A DNA stretch of 64,000 nt from Granulosicoccus sp. (GCA_023301725.1 JALZUD010000108.1:1-64000), one strand, 5' to 3'. Shown: positions 1-9,782, counted from the stretch's first letter. Notes: generated by a model from the sequence alone, not told the origin. A program made the numbers and translations.

Positions 1-45
1 TAGTAAAAAAAATAATAGTAAAAAAAATAATAGTAAAAAAAATAA
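1..45. repeat. 15-bp A-rich tandem repeat, three perfect copies
   Basis: Three identical, directly adjacent 15-bp units occupy the window edge, each made of TAGT, eight A and TAA. The array may continue to the left. Because the unit is a multiple of three, any frame through it is kept; in one forward frame it is a run of stop codons. No function can be assigned. It could be slippage-prone intergenic DNA or the end of a coding repeat on the other strand. Confidence 0.85.
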
Positions 46-185
46 AGCTTTAGCCCTTGAAGTCGCCATAAGCGGATCCGAGGGACTCGAAATATAGTGC
101 CAAAACGTACAATTCGACGTTAAAATAGAGGTATCGATCACATGTCCTCTCAGACACCAATTCGTCACTTGCAAAATTGCTATCC

Positions 186-1244
186 ATGCCAACGAACAAC
201 GCCACATCAACATCGATCCACACGAACACAAAAACACTGAGCGTTCTTGTTATCGGTGCAACAGGGACAGCAGGACAAGCCACAGTTAGCGCTTTACTAG
301 ACGCAGGGCATAACGTCACGTGTTTAATAAGGCAAAAACCCACTCTTGCAGGTGCCTCTCCACAGAGCGCTAATTTTCAACTACCCGACACTGTAAAAAT
401 TCACTATGGCGATGTGACTACCACCTCGTCAACTATTCAAGCCAGCTTTGGCACTAACCGATTTGACGTTCTAGTGTCTTGCCTGGCATCTCGTACAGGC
501 GTAAAAAGCGACGCATGGGCAATTGACCATCAAGCCCAATCTAATGTTTTGCAAGCTGCAAGAGCTTTGGGCATAGAGCATATGGTGTTGTTATCTGCTA
601 TCTGTGTTCAAAAGCCATTACTAGCATTCCAGCATGCCAAGCTTGCCTTTGAAAAAGAAGTCATCAACTCTGGAATTAGCTACTCAATTGTTCGTCCTAC
701 CGCATTTTTCAAATCATTATCAGGACAAGTAAAAAGAGTGGAGAGGGGCAAACCCTATCTGATATTTGGTGATGGCAAGCTAACCGCTTGCAAACCCATT
801 AGTGACTCCGATCTAGGCGCCTATATGGCACGTTGCGTAACAGACTCAACTCTTCACAATAAGATTTTACCCATTGGTGGTCCAGGTAGTGCCATAACAC
901 CCTATCAGCAAGGCGAATGGCTTTTCGAAATGACGGGGCAGACACCTAGGTTTCGAAGCGTGCCTGTTGTCATGTTTAATGTGGCAGCCACTATACTCGG
1001 CTTCTTAGCTCGTATTAACAAACGCTTTGAATCCAAAGCCGAACTCGCAAAAATTGGACGTTATTACGCCACTGAATCGATGCTGTTACTTGATCAAAAA
1101 ACTAACCAATATGATGCAGAGAGCACCCCATCCACTGGCACAGATACTCTTAAAGATTTTTACAAAGCCTTACTAGATGGAACACAAACCGTTTCACAAG
1201 CTGATCATGCAGTATTTGATAAGAACCAATCCGACCAGGCTTGA
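186..1244 (+). CDS. bciA: Divinyl chlorophyllide a 8-vinyl-reductase, BciA type
   Basis: This enzyme reduces the C8 vinyl group of (divinyl) chlorophyllide a to ethyl with NADPH during (bacterio)chlorophyll synthesis. The 352-residue protein has an N-terminal Rossmann fold with the nucleotide motif GATGTAG near residues 24-30. It then shows segments I recognise from BciA/DVR proteins: SCLASRTGVKSDAW, VRPTAFFKSLSGQV, FGDGKLTACKPISD, GRYYATESML and TPSTGTDTL. The ATG at 186 is preferred over the TTG three codons upstream; neither has a clear ribosome-binding site. The next gene is an SDR on the same strand after 215 bp. No other bch, crt or puf gene is visible, so a photosynthesis cluster, if present, lies outside the window. 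Family recognition is strong; the phototrophic lifestyle is inference. Confidence 0.9.
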   Translation: MPTNNATSTSIHTNTKTLSVLVIGATGTAGQATVSALLDAGHNVTCLIRQKPTLAGASPQSANFQLPDTVKIHYGDVTTTSSTIQASFGTNRFDVLVSCLASRTGVKSDAWAIDHQAQSNVLQAARALGIEHMVLLSAICVQKPLLAFQHAKLAFEKEVINSGISYSIVRPTAFFKSLSGQVKRVERGKPYLIFGDGKLTACKPISDSDLGAYMARCVTDSTLHNKILPIGGPGSAITPYQQGEWLFEMTGQTPRFRSVPVVMFNVAATILGFLARINKRFESKAELAKIGRYYATESMLLLDQKTNQYDAESTPSTGTDTLKDFYKALLDGTQTVSQADHAVFDKNQSDQA

Positions 1245-1459
1245 TTTATTGTATACCGTAGCACCTGATTGAGCGCTGAACATGAATAACCTATGCTTAA
1301 AATCATACTTCGGAAATAATGAAGTTAATACTGAGAGATTCTCACCAGCCCCACTATGGCCAGAGCATCGATTTTTTCTAGGTAAACAAGCTAAAACAAA
1401 CATCATAAAATTCCATTTCAACTTTAGAGCTTCACAGACTAAAAACAGAAGATTTACAT

Positions 1460-2149
1460 ATGGGTAATAAAAAACACATCGTTCTTACTGGCTGTAGCAA
1501 AGGCCTAGGAAAAGCTTTAACATTGGAGTTCATAGCTGCCGGACATAATGTGTATGCATGTGCACGCTCTAAAACAGCTATTGATGATCTGAATGAACGC
1601 TATGGCTCACACGGCAACTTTAGCGTTGTCGACGTCAGCAATGCATTGGCTGTTAAGCGCTGGTGTTCACATATACTGGAACTCTGTGGCTCGCCTGATA
1701 TTGTGATAAACAACGCCGCTGTTATCAATAACACAGCATCTTTGTGGAAAGTCCCAACAGATGAATTTCAGCAACTAGTCGACATTAATATTGTAGGAAT
1801 TCACAACGTGATTTCACACTTGGTGCCTACCATGGTTGAAAATAGAAATGGCATTATTATCAATCTAAGTAGTGGCTGGGGAAGATCCGTGTCTCCAGAG
1901 GTGGCACCCTATTGTGCTTCGAAGTGGGCCATTGAAGGCTTGAGTAAAGCGCTTGCCACAGAATTACCTGAGGGCATGGCCTGTATTCCGCTAAGCCCTG
2001 GAATCATTGACACTGATATGCTCAGAGGTGCGTGGGGAGAGGGCGCGAATGGCTATCGGACAGCAAATACGTGGGCTAAAAAAGCGGCTCCGTTTATTCT
2101 TGGGCTTGGCGCGATACACAATGGTGAATCAATGACGACGCCGGAGTAG
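1460..2149 (+). CDS. Short-chain dehydrogenase/reductase of unknown substrate
   Basis: A 229-residue classical SDR. The cofactor motif TGxxxGxG is TGCSKGLG (residues 10-17), the NNA motif follows near residue 86, and the catalytic YxxxK is in YCASKWA. The tail SPGIIDTDML matches the usual substrate-loop entry. It resembles the loosely annotated sepiapterin-reductase-like SDRs, so the substrate cannot be given. It follows bciA on the same strand after 215 bp, so co-transcription is possible but not shown. Confidence 0.8.
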   Translation: MGNKKHIVLTGCSKGLGKALTLEFIAAGHNVYACARSKTAIDDLNERYGSHGNFSVVDVSNALAVKRWCSHILELCGSPDIVINNAAVINNTASLWKVPTDEFQQLVDINIVGIHNVISHLVPTMVENRNGIIINLSSGWGRSVSPEVAPYCASKWAIEGLSKALATELPEGMACIPLSPGIIDTDMLRGAWGEGANGYRTANTWAKKAAPFILGLGAIHNGESMTTPE

Positions 2150-2182
2150 ACCTTCACGAGTCAACCATCCTAGTGAGTCCTC

Positions 2183-2929
2183 TTAAGAATTAAAAAGCGC
2201 TTCATAGGGCTGTTTGAAAAAAATATGCTCACCAATAGATATGACTGAAAATGCTGGTGCCTGCTGACCAAACCTGTAAGCGCCCACTATTGTTGACAGA
2301 CGAGAGCCGTCAGCATACTCAAATGAAATGAGGTTATCAGCAATGTGGTACGAGCCACTTTGGACAGAGGCAGATGTTGACTTTTCCAATGCATACCCTC
2401 TTTGATTCGTTTTTACACCTTTGGTCGTGAAATTTCCTGTTGGGCTGAAGCACAATGTAGGAGGCACAATTGTTGGGTCAGGCAATGTATCTGTCACAGT
2501 GTCAGACCCATCTGGTATTTGATGTGCTTTGCCCATGCTGAAGCATCCATCCAATAAAAAATGATCGTGGATCGCGATGCTCTTATCGCTTATAAAATAC
2601 GGTCTTGAAGCTGTCCACTCCGGAAATTTTGCCACAAGCTGCGCACCAGATTCGTTAATATCAAACGTCGCCCAGCTAGAAAATTCACGCCTTCTGGATT
2701 CTGTAACGCTGCCCGTCATTACATCGTTAACAGCTGTAGTCAAGGTGCCATCGTTTAGCGTCATTGCAGCCCATGGTGCAACGTTTGCCATATCATAGAT
2801 CAACCAGATACCACTAAACTCTTTTGGCAGCTGAACACCACTAGTCAAACCCTGCCCGTTAACTCGTGTTGTTAACATACATACCGTGACAAACACAAGT
2901 AGTACCGACATCAGACCCATGCTCTTCAT
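2183..2929 (-). CDS. Secreted hypothetical protein
   Basis: I do not recognise this 248-residue protein. The likely start is the ATG at 2929, because the sequence then opens with a Sec signal peptide: a Lys, a hydrophobic run (GLMSVLLVFVTVCML) and a probable cleavage site near RVNGQG. An ATG 20 codons upstream would bury the signal. The mature part is mixed beta-rich sequence with two cysteines (in LLDGCFSMG and PPTLCFSPTG) that could form a disulfide in the periplasm or outside. It is convergent with the SDR gene, 33 bp apart. It lies 233 bp downstream of the receiver gene on the same strand. Confidence 0.6.
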   Translation of the reverse strand: MKSMGLMSVLLVFVTVCMLTTRVNGQGLTSGVQLPKEFSGIWLIYDMANVAPWAAMTLNDGTLTTAVNDVMTGSVTESRRREFSSWATFDINESGAQLVAKFPEWTASRPYFISDKSIAIHDHFLLDGCFSMGKAHQIPDGSDTVTDTLPDPTIVPPTLCFSPTGNFTTKGVKTNQRGYALEKSTSASVQSGSYHIADNLISFEYADGSRLSTIVGAYRFGQQAPAFSVISIGEHIFFKQPYEALFNS

Positions 2930-3161
2930 TGCCACTGCGTATTTTCCTAGCTGCTGAATTAACGAACACCGACGGTGTGCCCACAGCATGCCAATACGTG
3001 GCTGAATGCAATCTGAACAGGCCGGAACTACAGCGCTACAATCGCACTAGCCGGCACGCTAACAAAGAGGAGGTCGCTCTAAGGAAAGGTGCGAGGCCTT
3101 GTTCAGAAAAACTGACAATGAATGAAGTTCACACTCTACGCAGCTATTCAGAGAATAAAAA

Positions 3162-3605
3162 TCACGTTTTTACAAGCGCTAAAATATGCTTCAGACATTT
3201 CGCAAGATCTTCGTAATTCAGTGGCTTAGCTAAGGCAAAGTCAGCACCAAGGCGTTGGGCAGTATGAAGTACAAGTTCGTTACCCGCCATATTCACTGCC
3301 GCTGAAATAGCAATAACTGGCACTCTATCCGCTTTTCTGCATACTTCGCGTACGGTACGAATCTTCATTTCCCCGATCAGCTTGACACCACCGTCAGGTA
3401 TAGGCATTCCATCATTGTAGACATAGATGTCGGTGATGATCACATCAATGTCATCGTTTTCGACAACCTCGAGTGCTTCAGACGCAGAGCGACTCCAAGT
3501 TACATCATAGCCCCTACCCTCAAGCCAGTTTCGCAATTCAAACGCGAACTCAGGCTCATCGTCCATTATCAGTACGTGCGACACAAACACTTGCTCCAGC
3601 GCCAC
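3162..3605 (-). CDS. Stand-alone response-regulator receiver protein
   Basis: A 147-residue CheY-like receiver domain with no output domain. The acidic pair is at residues 15-16 (IMDDEPEF), the phospho-acceptor is predicted at Asp59 (IITDIYV), and the conserved lysine is Lys127 (LAKPLN). It is divergent from the bacteriophytochrome gene across a 190-bp gap. Single-domain receivers beside bacteriophytochromes are common phosphotransfer partners, so it may take phosphate from the HWE kinase; that link is inference from position. An insertion after the phospho-acceptor (YVYNDGMPIPDGG) is longer than in CheY. Confidence 0.85.
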   Translation of the reverse strand: MALEQVFVSHVLIMDDEPEFAFELRNWLEGRGYDVTWSRSASEALEVVENDDIDVIITDIYVYNDGMPIPDGGVKLIGEMKIRTVREVCRKADRVPVIAISAAVNMAGNELVLHTAQRLGADFALAKPLNYEDLAKCLKHILALVKT

Positions 3606-3795
3606 AAACTTAACCTACAAAGCATGTGCGAAAAATTGTCAGAACAGATGATGTCGCAGTTTAACCCCCAACAAACACGATGGTGAATACATATCCACAA
3701 AATATAAATTGGTCTATCTGACGATTGATACTAAAATTTCTACACTCACTATAATTGCAGCCTGAGAGGCTTGATAATTTTTCAGGTGAACCAGT
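3606..3795. promoter_or_regulatory. Divergent promoter region of receiver gene and bacteriophytochrome
   Basis: This 190-bp AT-rich gap separates two divergent signalling genes, so promoters for both must lie here or inside a neighbour. I could not assign convincing -35/-10 pairs or a known operator such as a PpsR palindrome (TGT-N12-ACA) with confidence. Confidence 0.4.
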
Positions 3796-6336
3796 ATGAA
3801 CGATGAATTAGCAGATGATAAAGTCGCGCACGCTTTGAAGGAATGCGCAACAGAACCTGTGCATATTCCAGGGGCTATACAACCCATTGGTGTGCTCTTG
3901 GGTAGCCACATCGAGTCAGGAGAAATTTTACATGCCAGTGCAAACGCCACAGACCTTTTCGGCTGTAACGTGGAATTCATTCTTGGCAAACACTTAAGAA
4001 ACCTTCTAGGTGACAACATCTGGCACTCGAGTCGGAATTTTCTCGCTCTTCAGAATTTCACACAGCTGCGCCTGTTTGCGGGAATGTGGCAACACCACAA
4101 TGATGTGTATTCCGTTAGTGTCTCTAAAGGTGGTGATTTTCTGATCTTCGAAATCGAAAGCGAAGAAGAAAAACCCAGATATGGCCCAGAGTTACTACGC
4201 GAGCAAACTTTTCTAACTCAGCAAATACAATCTTGTCGGGACGAGGAAGCCCTCTTCTCACATAGCTGTTAATTGCTACGACACATCACTGGATTCGTCC
4301 GTGTGCTCGTCTATCAATTCGACGCACATTGGAATGGAATAGTGCGCGCTGAGGCACGCAAATCATCGATGGAATCATTTGAAGGCTTAAGATTTCCACA
4401 TTGGGATATTCCTGAGCAAGCCCGCGAAATCATGGCTCGTATTCAGCTACGACTTATTTGCGACACCAACAACGACCCTGTACCTATTGTATCAAGTACT
4501 ACAAGCCTGCCTCCCCTTGATATATCCCTCGCTCAATGCCGTGCAGCATCAGCGATACACATGCAATACCTTAGAAACATGGGGTCTCTGGCAACCATGA
4601 CTTTGTCGGTGGTTCTAGAGGGTAAATTATGGGGCATGATTTCCTTCCATCACCAGCGCCCCAAATGCTCATCGCCACAAATAAGACAGATGTTAACCAG
4701 CGGCATACTGCCTACTTTTTGCATGCAACTGAACTTGCTACGCTACCGCGAGAGTGATTTTTTGTCCCGTCAACTCTATGAAATACAGTCAGACATTCAG
4801 ATTCAGGTTGAAAAAAATTCTAGTATTTCTGATCTCTTGAGTGAAGTAGGACCTATAATTTGCAAAACCCTTACAGCTGATGGGCTAGCCATTGTCACTG
4901 GCTCAAACAACTATTCGTTTGGCAAACATCCAACTCAGGAACTTCTTGAGCAACTAGTAGAAAAAGCACGAGCTGACACCCAAGGTATGCTGCTAATCGA
5001 GGCGCTATCAGAGGAGTTTCCACATTACGCAGAACAATGTGAAGGCCTTGCAGGTGTACTGGCGATTAGCAAATCAGACAACCGTTGTTTATTATTTTTT
5101 CGTAGCGAGATAAACCAACACCTTACCTGGGCGGGCAACCCAAGCAAAACTATTGAATCAGTGGACGGCAATAATCGTCTACTACCACGCGGTAGTTTCT
5201 CTCGCTATCTGGAGATTCAACAAGGGCGAAGCAAAGCATGGTCTGAACAAGACCAATATCTAACTCAACAATTCTGGCCACTTCTAAGTGCTGCAGAACG
5301 CCAGATTTTCATGTCGAACCTTAGTCGTAAGCAAACGTTGATGATCAACGAGTTAAACCATCGGGTTCGTAACATTCTTGCCTTGGTAAAATCTATGACC
5401 AAAGGGGCCCGTAACGACACAGTGTCGATTGAACGCTATTGTCAGACCATAGAATCGCGAATTCTGGCTCTTGCCACTGCGCACGATCTTGGCGTTGGCA
5501 TCGCTAGTACAACTGTCTCCATGAGACAAATATTCGCTTTGGAGACCCAACCGTTTGACTCAAACGGGCGCTTTAACATTACCGGTGACGATATTCATTT
5601 ACGAGCCGAGCTAACACCTATTCTAGCCTTAGTTTTTCACGAGTTGATTACTAACGCGGTAAAGCACGGGGCACTGTCGACTCCACAAGGGAGTATTGAT
5701 GTCGAAATTCGATGCCATAACTCGGATACAAAACTGATCTGGATTGAAAAAAATGGCCCACCTGTCAAAGATCCTAGTTCTCTCGGCTTTGGCACCACAC
5801 TGATTAATCAAGCCATACCTTTTGAATTAGGTGGTACCTCAAACATTGAATTCATGGGTGACGGATTACGAGTAACATTGGGCTTTCCTCTAACGGCCAT
5901 TGAAAAACCATCAACAGTGGATTCTGCCATCGAAGATTATAGTGGTACAAATGAAGCCACTGCCAGCTGCGCAACCACTGAACTCACATTAGTGCTGGAA
6001 GATAATTTTCTGATTGCTAACGCCATGGTCGCAGAATTGGAAGGTCTAGGTTTTTCATCTGTAGAAATGTTTGCCTCTGAACAAGATGCGCTCCACTTCC
6101 TTGAATCGCAAACGCCGGGGTTGGCTGTTCTTGATCTCAACCTCGGACAAGGAAAAACAAGCCATGAGGTTGCAAGCAAACTCATGGAACGTGGCGTGCC
6201 AACTATTTTTGTATCGGGCTATGGTGACAGATTTCCAATACCACCACACTTATCAGGTATCACAACACTCACCAAACCCGTTTCATCTAACAAACTAAAG
6301 CATTGCCTAGCTAGCTTACTCGGGACAGATAACTAG
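3796..6336 (+). pseudogene. Bacteriophytochrome histidine kinase-receiver hybrid, interrupted by an in-frame TAA
   Basis: One continuous frame of 847 codons encodes a PAS-GAF-PHY photosensor, an HWE/HisKA_2 kinase and a C-terminal receiver, but codon 159 (4270-4272) is TAA. The biliverdin cysteine is present at Cys17 in CATEPVHIPG. The GAF region keeps WDIPEQAR and YLRNMGSLATM...GKLWGMISFHH. The kinase phospho-site is His522 (ELNHRVRN) and the receiver Asp is Asp780 (VLDLNLG), with a later LTKPVS lysine. The stop lies between ALFSHSC and LLRHITGFVRV, inside the GAF domain, where the family reads through without a gap, so a single-base change explains it. The downstream piece could start at the TTG right after the stop, but no ribosome-binding site precedes it and it would lack the chromophore cysteine. 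It may be a recent pseudogene, a sequencing error or read-through. No heme oxygenase gene is adjacent. Confidence 0.85.
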
Positions 6337-6519
6337 TTAACAATAAACATGTCGTTGCCTGCTCTGTTGCCCATGTTTAGTAAATGTATAAAAACAAGCG
6401 GCAGCGCAAATTATTAGATACATCGTTGTGAGGCAGTTATCCAATAAATATACGCCACGCTATTAATCTTATTAGCACTTGCCAGACAAGTCGTTCAGAG
6501 ATTAACAGAGAAACATAGC

Positions 6520-7125
6520 GTGTCATACGAGCAACAATTTACTCAAGGAATTCAAAATCGCGTTAACTTTGACCCGCGTTTTACATTCGACCAATCCGCC
6601 AAAGAGCTTCTTGAAGAGACATTTCGTAACACCTCTCGCAAAGCGTTGGAGGAGCCATTTTTCAGTATCCGTCAGCGCATCTGCTCTGAGGCTGCTCACT
6701 ACGCAAGAGCTGGAACAGTCACACCGTTTTCATACCAGTGTCTGGCCGATAGCCACACGTTTTTAACAGCATGTATCGAACAAAAGCTGGTAAACAAGAC
6801 CTATATGACGCTAACGATTGGTGATGTTTCCGTCGAAGGTGAACGGCTATTTAACACGAAACAGGCAACACTTGAAGAATGCGTTAGAGACGGCATCAGC
6901 ACGGTTGATCAACCTAGATTTCATGTCTGGTTAACGTTGGCCGACATGACTGTGATCGACCTGACAATAATCTCTCAATTGCTTGTAAAGGGTTGCGTCC
7001 CGTCACCGGAAAATAACGAACAGTGGCTTACTGTATGGCGACCGGAACGACAAGGCAGATTCAACTACCATCCTTTACTTATTGATGATGAATTTCTCTC
7101 TCGCTTACAACGCCCCGTGAATTAG
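6520..7125 (+). CDS. Hypothetical protein downstream of the bacteriophytochrome
   Basis: I do not recognise this 201-residue soluble protein. It would start at a GTG at 6520 behind a weak AGAGAA. It has no signal peptide or membrane segment. A segment reading FHVWLTLADMTVIDLT has the His-x-Trp ... Asp spacing seen in transglutaminase-like and some cysteine-hydrolase folds, and cysteines occur earlier (RICSEA, YQCLAD, TACIEQ), but this is only a hint. It does not look like heme oxygenase. It lies 183 bp after the phytochrome frame and is convergent with ihfB. Confidence 0.55.
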   Translation: MSYEQQFTQGIQNRVNFDPRFTFDQSAKELLEETFRNTSRKALEEPFFSIRQRICSEAAHYARAGTVTPFSYQCLADSHTFLTACIEQKLVNKTYMTLTIGDVSVEGERLFNTKQATLEECVRDGISTVDQPRFHVWLTLADMTVIDLTIISQLLVKGCVPSPENNEQWLTVWRPERQGRFNYHPLLIDDEFLSRLQRPVN

Positions 7126-7150
7126 GCGTTTAGCTAGCCTACGTTGTGAG

Positions 7151-7507
7151 TTAGTCGTCGTTATCGTCGGCAACTGTAAGATCGTTGATTCCACCAGTGC
7201 CGTTATTTACCCGCTCTCGCAGCTCTTTACCAGGTTTAAAATGCGGCACATACTTACCGCGTAGCGCAACAGCGTCGCCAGACTTGGGGTTACGACCAAT
7301 GCGCGGCTCTCTAAAGTGCAAGCTGAAGCTGCCAAAACCGCGAATCTCAATGCGATCACCGCTGGCAAGCACTTGGCTCATTTTTTCGAGGATACTCTTA
7401 ACAGCCAGCTCAACATCTTTAGGAGGCAAGTGACTTTGCCGACGGGCCAAAGACTCGATCAAATCAGATTTTGTCAGGCTCCTATCAGCCTCGCTCGCAT
7501 CACTCAT
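7151..7507 (-). CDS. ihfB: Integration host factor subunit beta
   Basis: A DNA-bending protein of the HU/IHF family that acts with IhfA in recombination, replication and transcription. The 118-residue protein contains the whole IHF fold: [11 protein letters not shown], the dimer helix, [29 protein letters not shown] with the Pro of the DNA-intercalating arm, and a [11 protein letters not shown] tail. It is about 24 residues longer than E. coli IhfB because of a short N-terminal and an acidic C-terminal extension (VADDNDD). Its place just downstream of rpsA is the usual gammaproteobacterial arrangement and favours IhfB over IhfA or HU. A strong terminator after rpsA suggests it has its own promoter. 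Confidence 0.92.
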   Translation of the reverse strand: MSDASEADRSLTKSDLIESLARRQSHLPPKDVELAVKSILEKMSQVLASGDRIEIRGFGSFSLHFREPRIGRNPKSGDAVALRGKYVPHFKPGKELRERVNNGTGGINDLTVADDNDD

Positions 7508-7640
7508 CGTCCACCACTAGATCTTTGGTCGTAGTTTTTTGTCTTTGCTAGCTGAGCTCTTCTTTCAGCATGACTCATACGTTCTTCAACACCTACATCA
7601 TGCACTAAAAAACAATTACATTCAATAACTTACCAGCAGA

Positions 7641-7691
7641 ATAAAAAAAGGCAACTTGCTAACTGGACATCACCAGATCACAAGTTGCCTT
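7641..7691 (-). terminator. Rho-independent terminator after rpsA
   Basis: Read on the minus strand, a perfect 11-bp stem (AAGGCAACTTG at 7648-7658 pairing with 7681-7691) with an inner CTGG/CCAG pairing is followed by a T run (poly-A at 7642-7648 on the plus strand). It sits 93 bp after the rpsA stop. It should end rpsA transcription before ihfB. Confidence 0.85.
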
Positions 7692-7783
7692 CACACCGAA
7701 TAAGCACAATTGAAATATGCCTGATTCCGATTCGCATATCAGCTGGCTTGATAGCCATGCTGATATGCATTATCACCAATATC

Positions 7784-9463
7784 TCAGGTGTCGCGCTTTT
7801 CGAGTTGCTCTTTCAGCAAGTCACCTAGCGTAGTACCTGCCGGCTCCTCAGAAGCATCTTTATAGTCGCTCATCGCTTCAGCTTCATCTGCATAGTCCTT
7901 CGCCTTAATAGACAAACTCAGCATGCGAGACTTGCGATCAGTGCCGATGAACTTAGCTTCAACTTCCTGACCTTCTTTGAATTCCATGCGAACGTCTTCA
8001 ACACGATCACGAGAAATTTCGCTAGCTCTGATGACACCTTCTACACCGTCGCCAAGATCAACCACTGCGTGCTTCTGATCAACTTCTTTAACGATACCTT
8101 TGACGATCGTGCCTTTAGGGTTGTCAGCAACATATTGACCAAAAGGGTCACGATCGATTTGCTTAACACCCAGAGAAATACGCTCACGCTCAGGATCAAC
8201 TGCTAGAACAACAGCTTCGATCTCGTCGCCCTTCTTGTAGTTATGAACAGCTTCTTCGCCAGTCTCGTTCCAAGATAGGTCAGACAGGTGAATCAGGCCA
8301 TCAATACCGCCGTCAAGTCCGATGAAAATACCGAAATCAGTAATTGACTTGATAGTTCCACTGACCTTGTCGCCTTTGTTGAACGACTCGGAAAAGTCTT
8401 CCCAAGGGTTAGGCTTACATTGCTTGATACCCAAAGAAATTCGACGACGCTCTTGGTCGATGTCAAGAATCATGACTTCGACTTCGTCACCTAGAGCCAC
8501 AACTTTATTCGGGTTGACGTTACGGTTGGTCCAATCCATTTCGGATACATGAACCAAGCCTTCAACACCTTCTTCGATTTCTACAAAACAACCGTAGTCA
8601 GCGATGTTAGTGACCTTACCGAACAGACGTGAACCTTCTGGGTAACGTCGTGTGAGATCGACCCAAGGATCTTCGCCAAGTTGCTTTAGACCGAGTGATA
8701 CACGGTTACGCTCGCGATCAAATTTGAGGACTTTAACCTGCATTTCCTGACCAACTTCAACAACCTCTGAAGGGTGCTTAACACGCTTCCAAGCCATATC
8801 AGTGATGTGCAGGAGGCCATCGATACCACCGAGATCAAGAAACGCACCGTAATCGGTGAGGTTCTTGACGATGCCCATGACTTCTTGTCCTTCTTGCAGG
8901 TTCTCTAGCAGTTGCTCACGCTCTGCTGAGTACTCGCTTTCAACAACAGCACGTCGTGAAACCACGACATTGTTGCGACGTTGGTCAAGCTTGATGACCT
9001 TGAATTCCAGTTCCTTACCTTCGAGGTAGCTGGTGTCACGTACTGGTCGAACATCAACAAGTGAACCGGGTAGGAACGCTCTGATATCGCAAACTTCAAC
9101 AGTAAAGCCGCCTTTGACCTTGCCAGTGATGTTGCCTTTGATGATTTCGTCGTTTTCCTGTGCTTTTTCAAGAACAGTCCAAGAACGTGCACGGCGTGCT
9201 TTCTCGTGTGAAAGTTTGGTTTCTCCGAAACCATCTTCAACTGAATCGAGTGCTACTTCTACAGAGTCGCCGATTTTTACATCGGTTTCGCCGTTTTCAT
9301 CTTCGAACTCTTCGATAGGCACAGCGCCTTCGGATTTGAGTCCAGCATTAACAATGACGTAGTCACCAGTGATGTCGACAACTGTTCCAGTTAGGATGGA
9401 ACCGACTTTCATCTGGGAATTGGAGATACTCTCTTCGAAGAGCTCCGCGAAAGATTCTGACAT
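7784..9463 (-). CDS. rpsA: 30S ribosomal protein S1
   Basis: S1 binds mRNA upstream of start codons and helps unfold structured leaders on the 30S subunit. The protein is 559 residues from the ATG at 9463, close to E. coli S1 (557). An in-frame ATG 25 codons upstream was rejected because the family begins [12 protein letters not shown] and an AGG ribosome-binding site precedes 9463. Six S1 RNA-binding repeats run through it; several show the LHITDM, VHVSEM and IHLSDL signatures. The ends of domains 3-5 carry the repeated phrase RISLG(I/V)KQ. It lies downstream of cmk, as in most gammaproteobacteria, and ends in a strong terminator. S1 normally represses its own translation through its leader, here 319 bp containing a 13-bp repeat array. 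Confidence 0.97.
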   Translation of the reverse strand: MSESFAELFEESISNSQMKVGSILTGTVVDITGDYVIVNAGLKSEGAVPIEEFEDENGETDVKIGDSVEVALDSVEDGFGETKLSHEKARRARSWTVLEKAQENDEIIKGNITGKVKGGFTVEVCDIRAFLPGSLVDVRPVRDTSYLEGKELEFKVIKLDQRRNNVVVSRRAVVESEYSAEREQLLENLQEGQEVMGIVKNLTDYGAFLDLGGIDGLLHITDMAWKRVKHPSEVVEVGQEMQVKVLKFDRERNRVSLGLKQLGEDPWVDLTRRYPEGSRLFGKVTNIADYGCFVEIEEGVEGLVHVSEMDWTNRNVNPNKVVALGDEVEVMILDIDQERRRISLGIKQCKPNPWEDFSESFNKGDKVSGTIKSITDFGIFIGLDGGIDGLIHLSDLSWNETGEEAVHNYKKGDEIEAVVLAVDPERERISLGVKQIDRDPFGQYVADNPKGTIVKGIVKEVDQKHAVVDLGDGVEGVIRASEISRDRVEDVRMEFKEGQEVEAKFIGTDRKSRMLSLSIKAKDYADEAEAMSDYKDASEEPAGTTLGDLLKEQLEKRDT

Positions 9464-9596
9464 TAAATAAACCTGTGGGTGAGTGACGCGATGTCTTCCT
9501 GACATAACGAATGTGTTAGTTGTAGAAGGGTCCGGCATTCCTTGCGCAAGACTTGGGTTGTGCAGGTTAAAACTTACTTATACTTACTGACCATAT

Positions 9597-9670
9597 TTGC
9601 CAACAAAACTTGCCTACAAAACTTGCCAACAATGTTTGCCAACCATATTAGCCAATAATACTTGCCGAGA
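9597..9670. repeat. 13-bp tandem repeat array between cmk and rpsA
   Basis: Five head-to-tail 13-bp units and a partial sixth lie in the rpsA upstream region. The consensus is TTGCCAACAAAAC; units start at 9597, 9610, 9623, 9636, 9649 and 9662. Units 1-2 are nearly identical and later units drift, but each keeps the GCC core. The unit is not a multiple of three and no reading frame spans it. It ends 133 bp before the rpsA start, inside the promoter or leader of the S1 gene. Phased protein binding, mRNA leader structure or neutral slippage are all possible. Confidence 0.85.
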
Positions 9671-9782
9671 ATTTACACACAACAATCGACAAGGTACTGC
9701 ATACATGATGCAAGGCTCACTCCACGTCAGGCACGTAACCTGCTTTGGATCGCAAAGGTAGTTCTCAAAAAGGTTGAGGACC

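Noticed and set aside
1282-1467. 61-codon open frame between bciA and the SDR
   Set aside because: It runs past the SDR start, has no family resemblance and looks like intergenic sequence.
4273-6336. Independent gene for the C-terminal phytochrome part
   Set aside because: It would start at a TTG directly after the stop, without a ribosome-binding site, and in the middle of the GAF domain.
6520-7125. Possible heme oxygenase (bphO) partner of the phytochrome
   Set aside because: The sequence lacks the heme-ligand His region and helical pattern of heme oxygenases, so it is listed as unknown.
9597-9670. CRISPR array
   Set aside because: Units are only 13 bp and directly adjacent, with no spacers and no cas genes.
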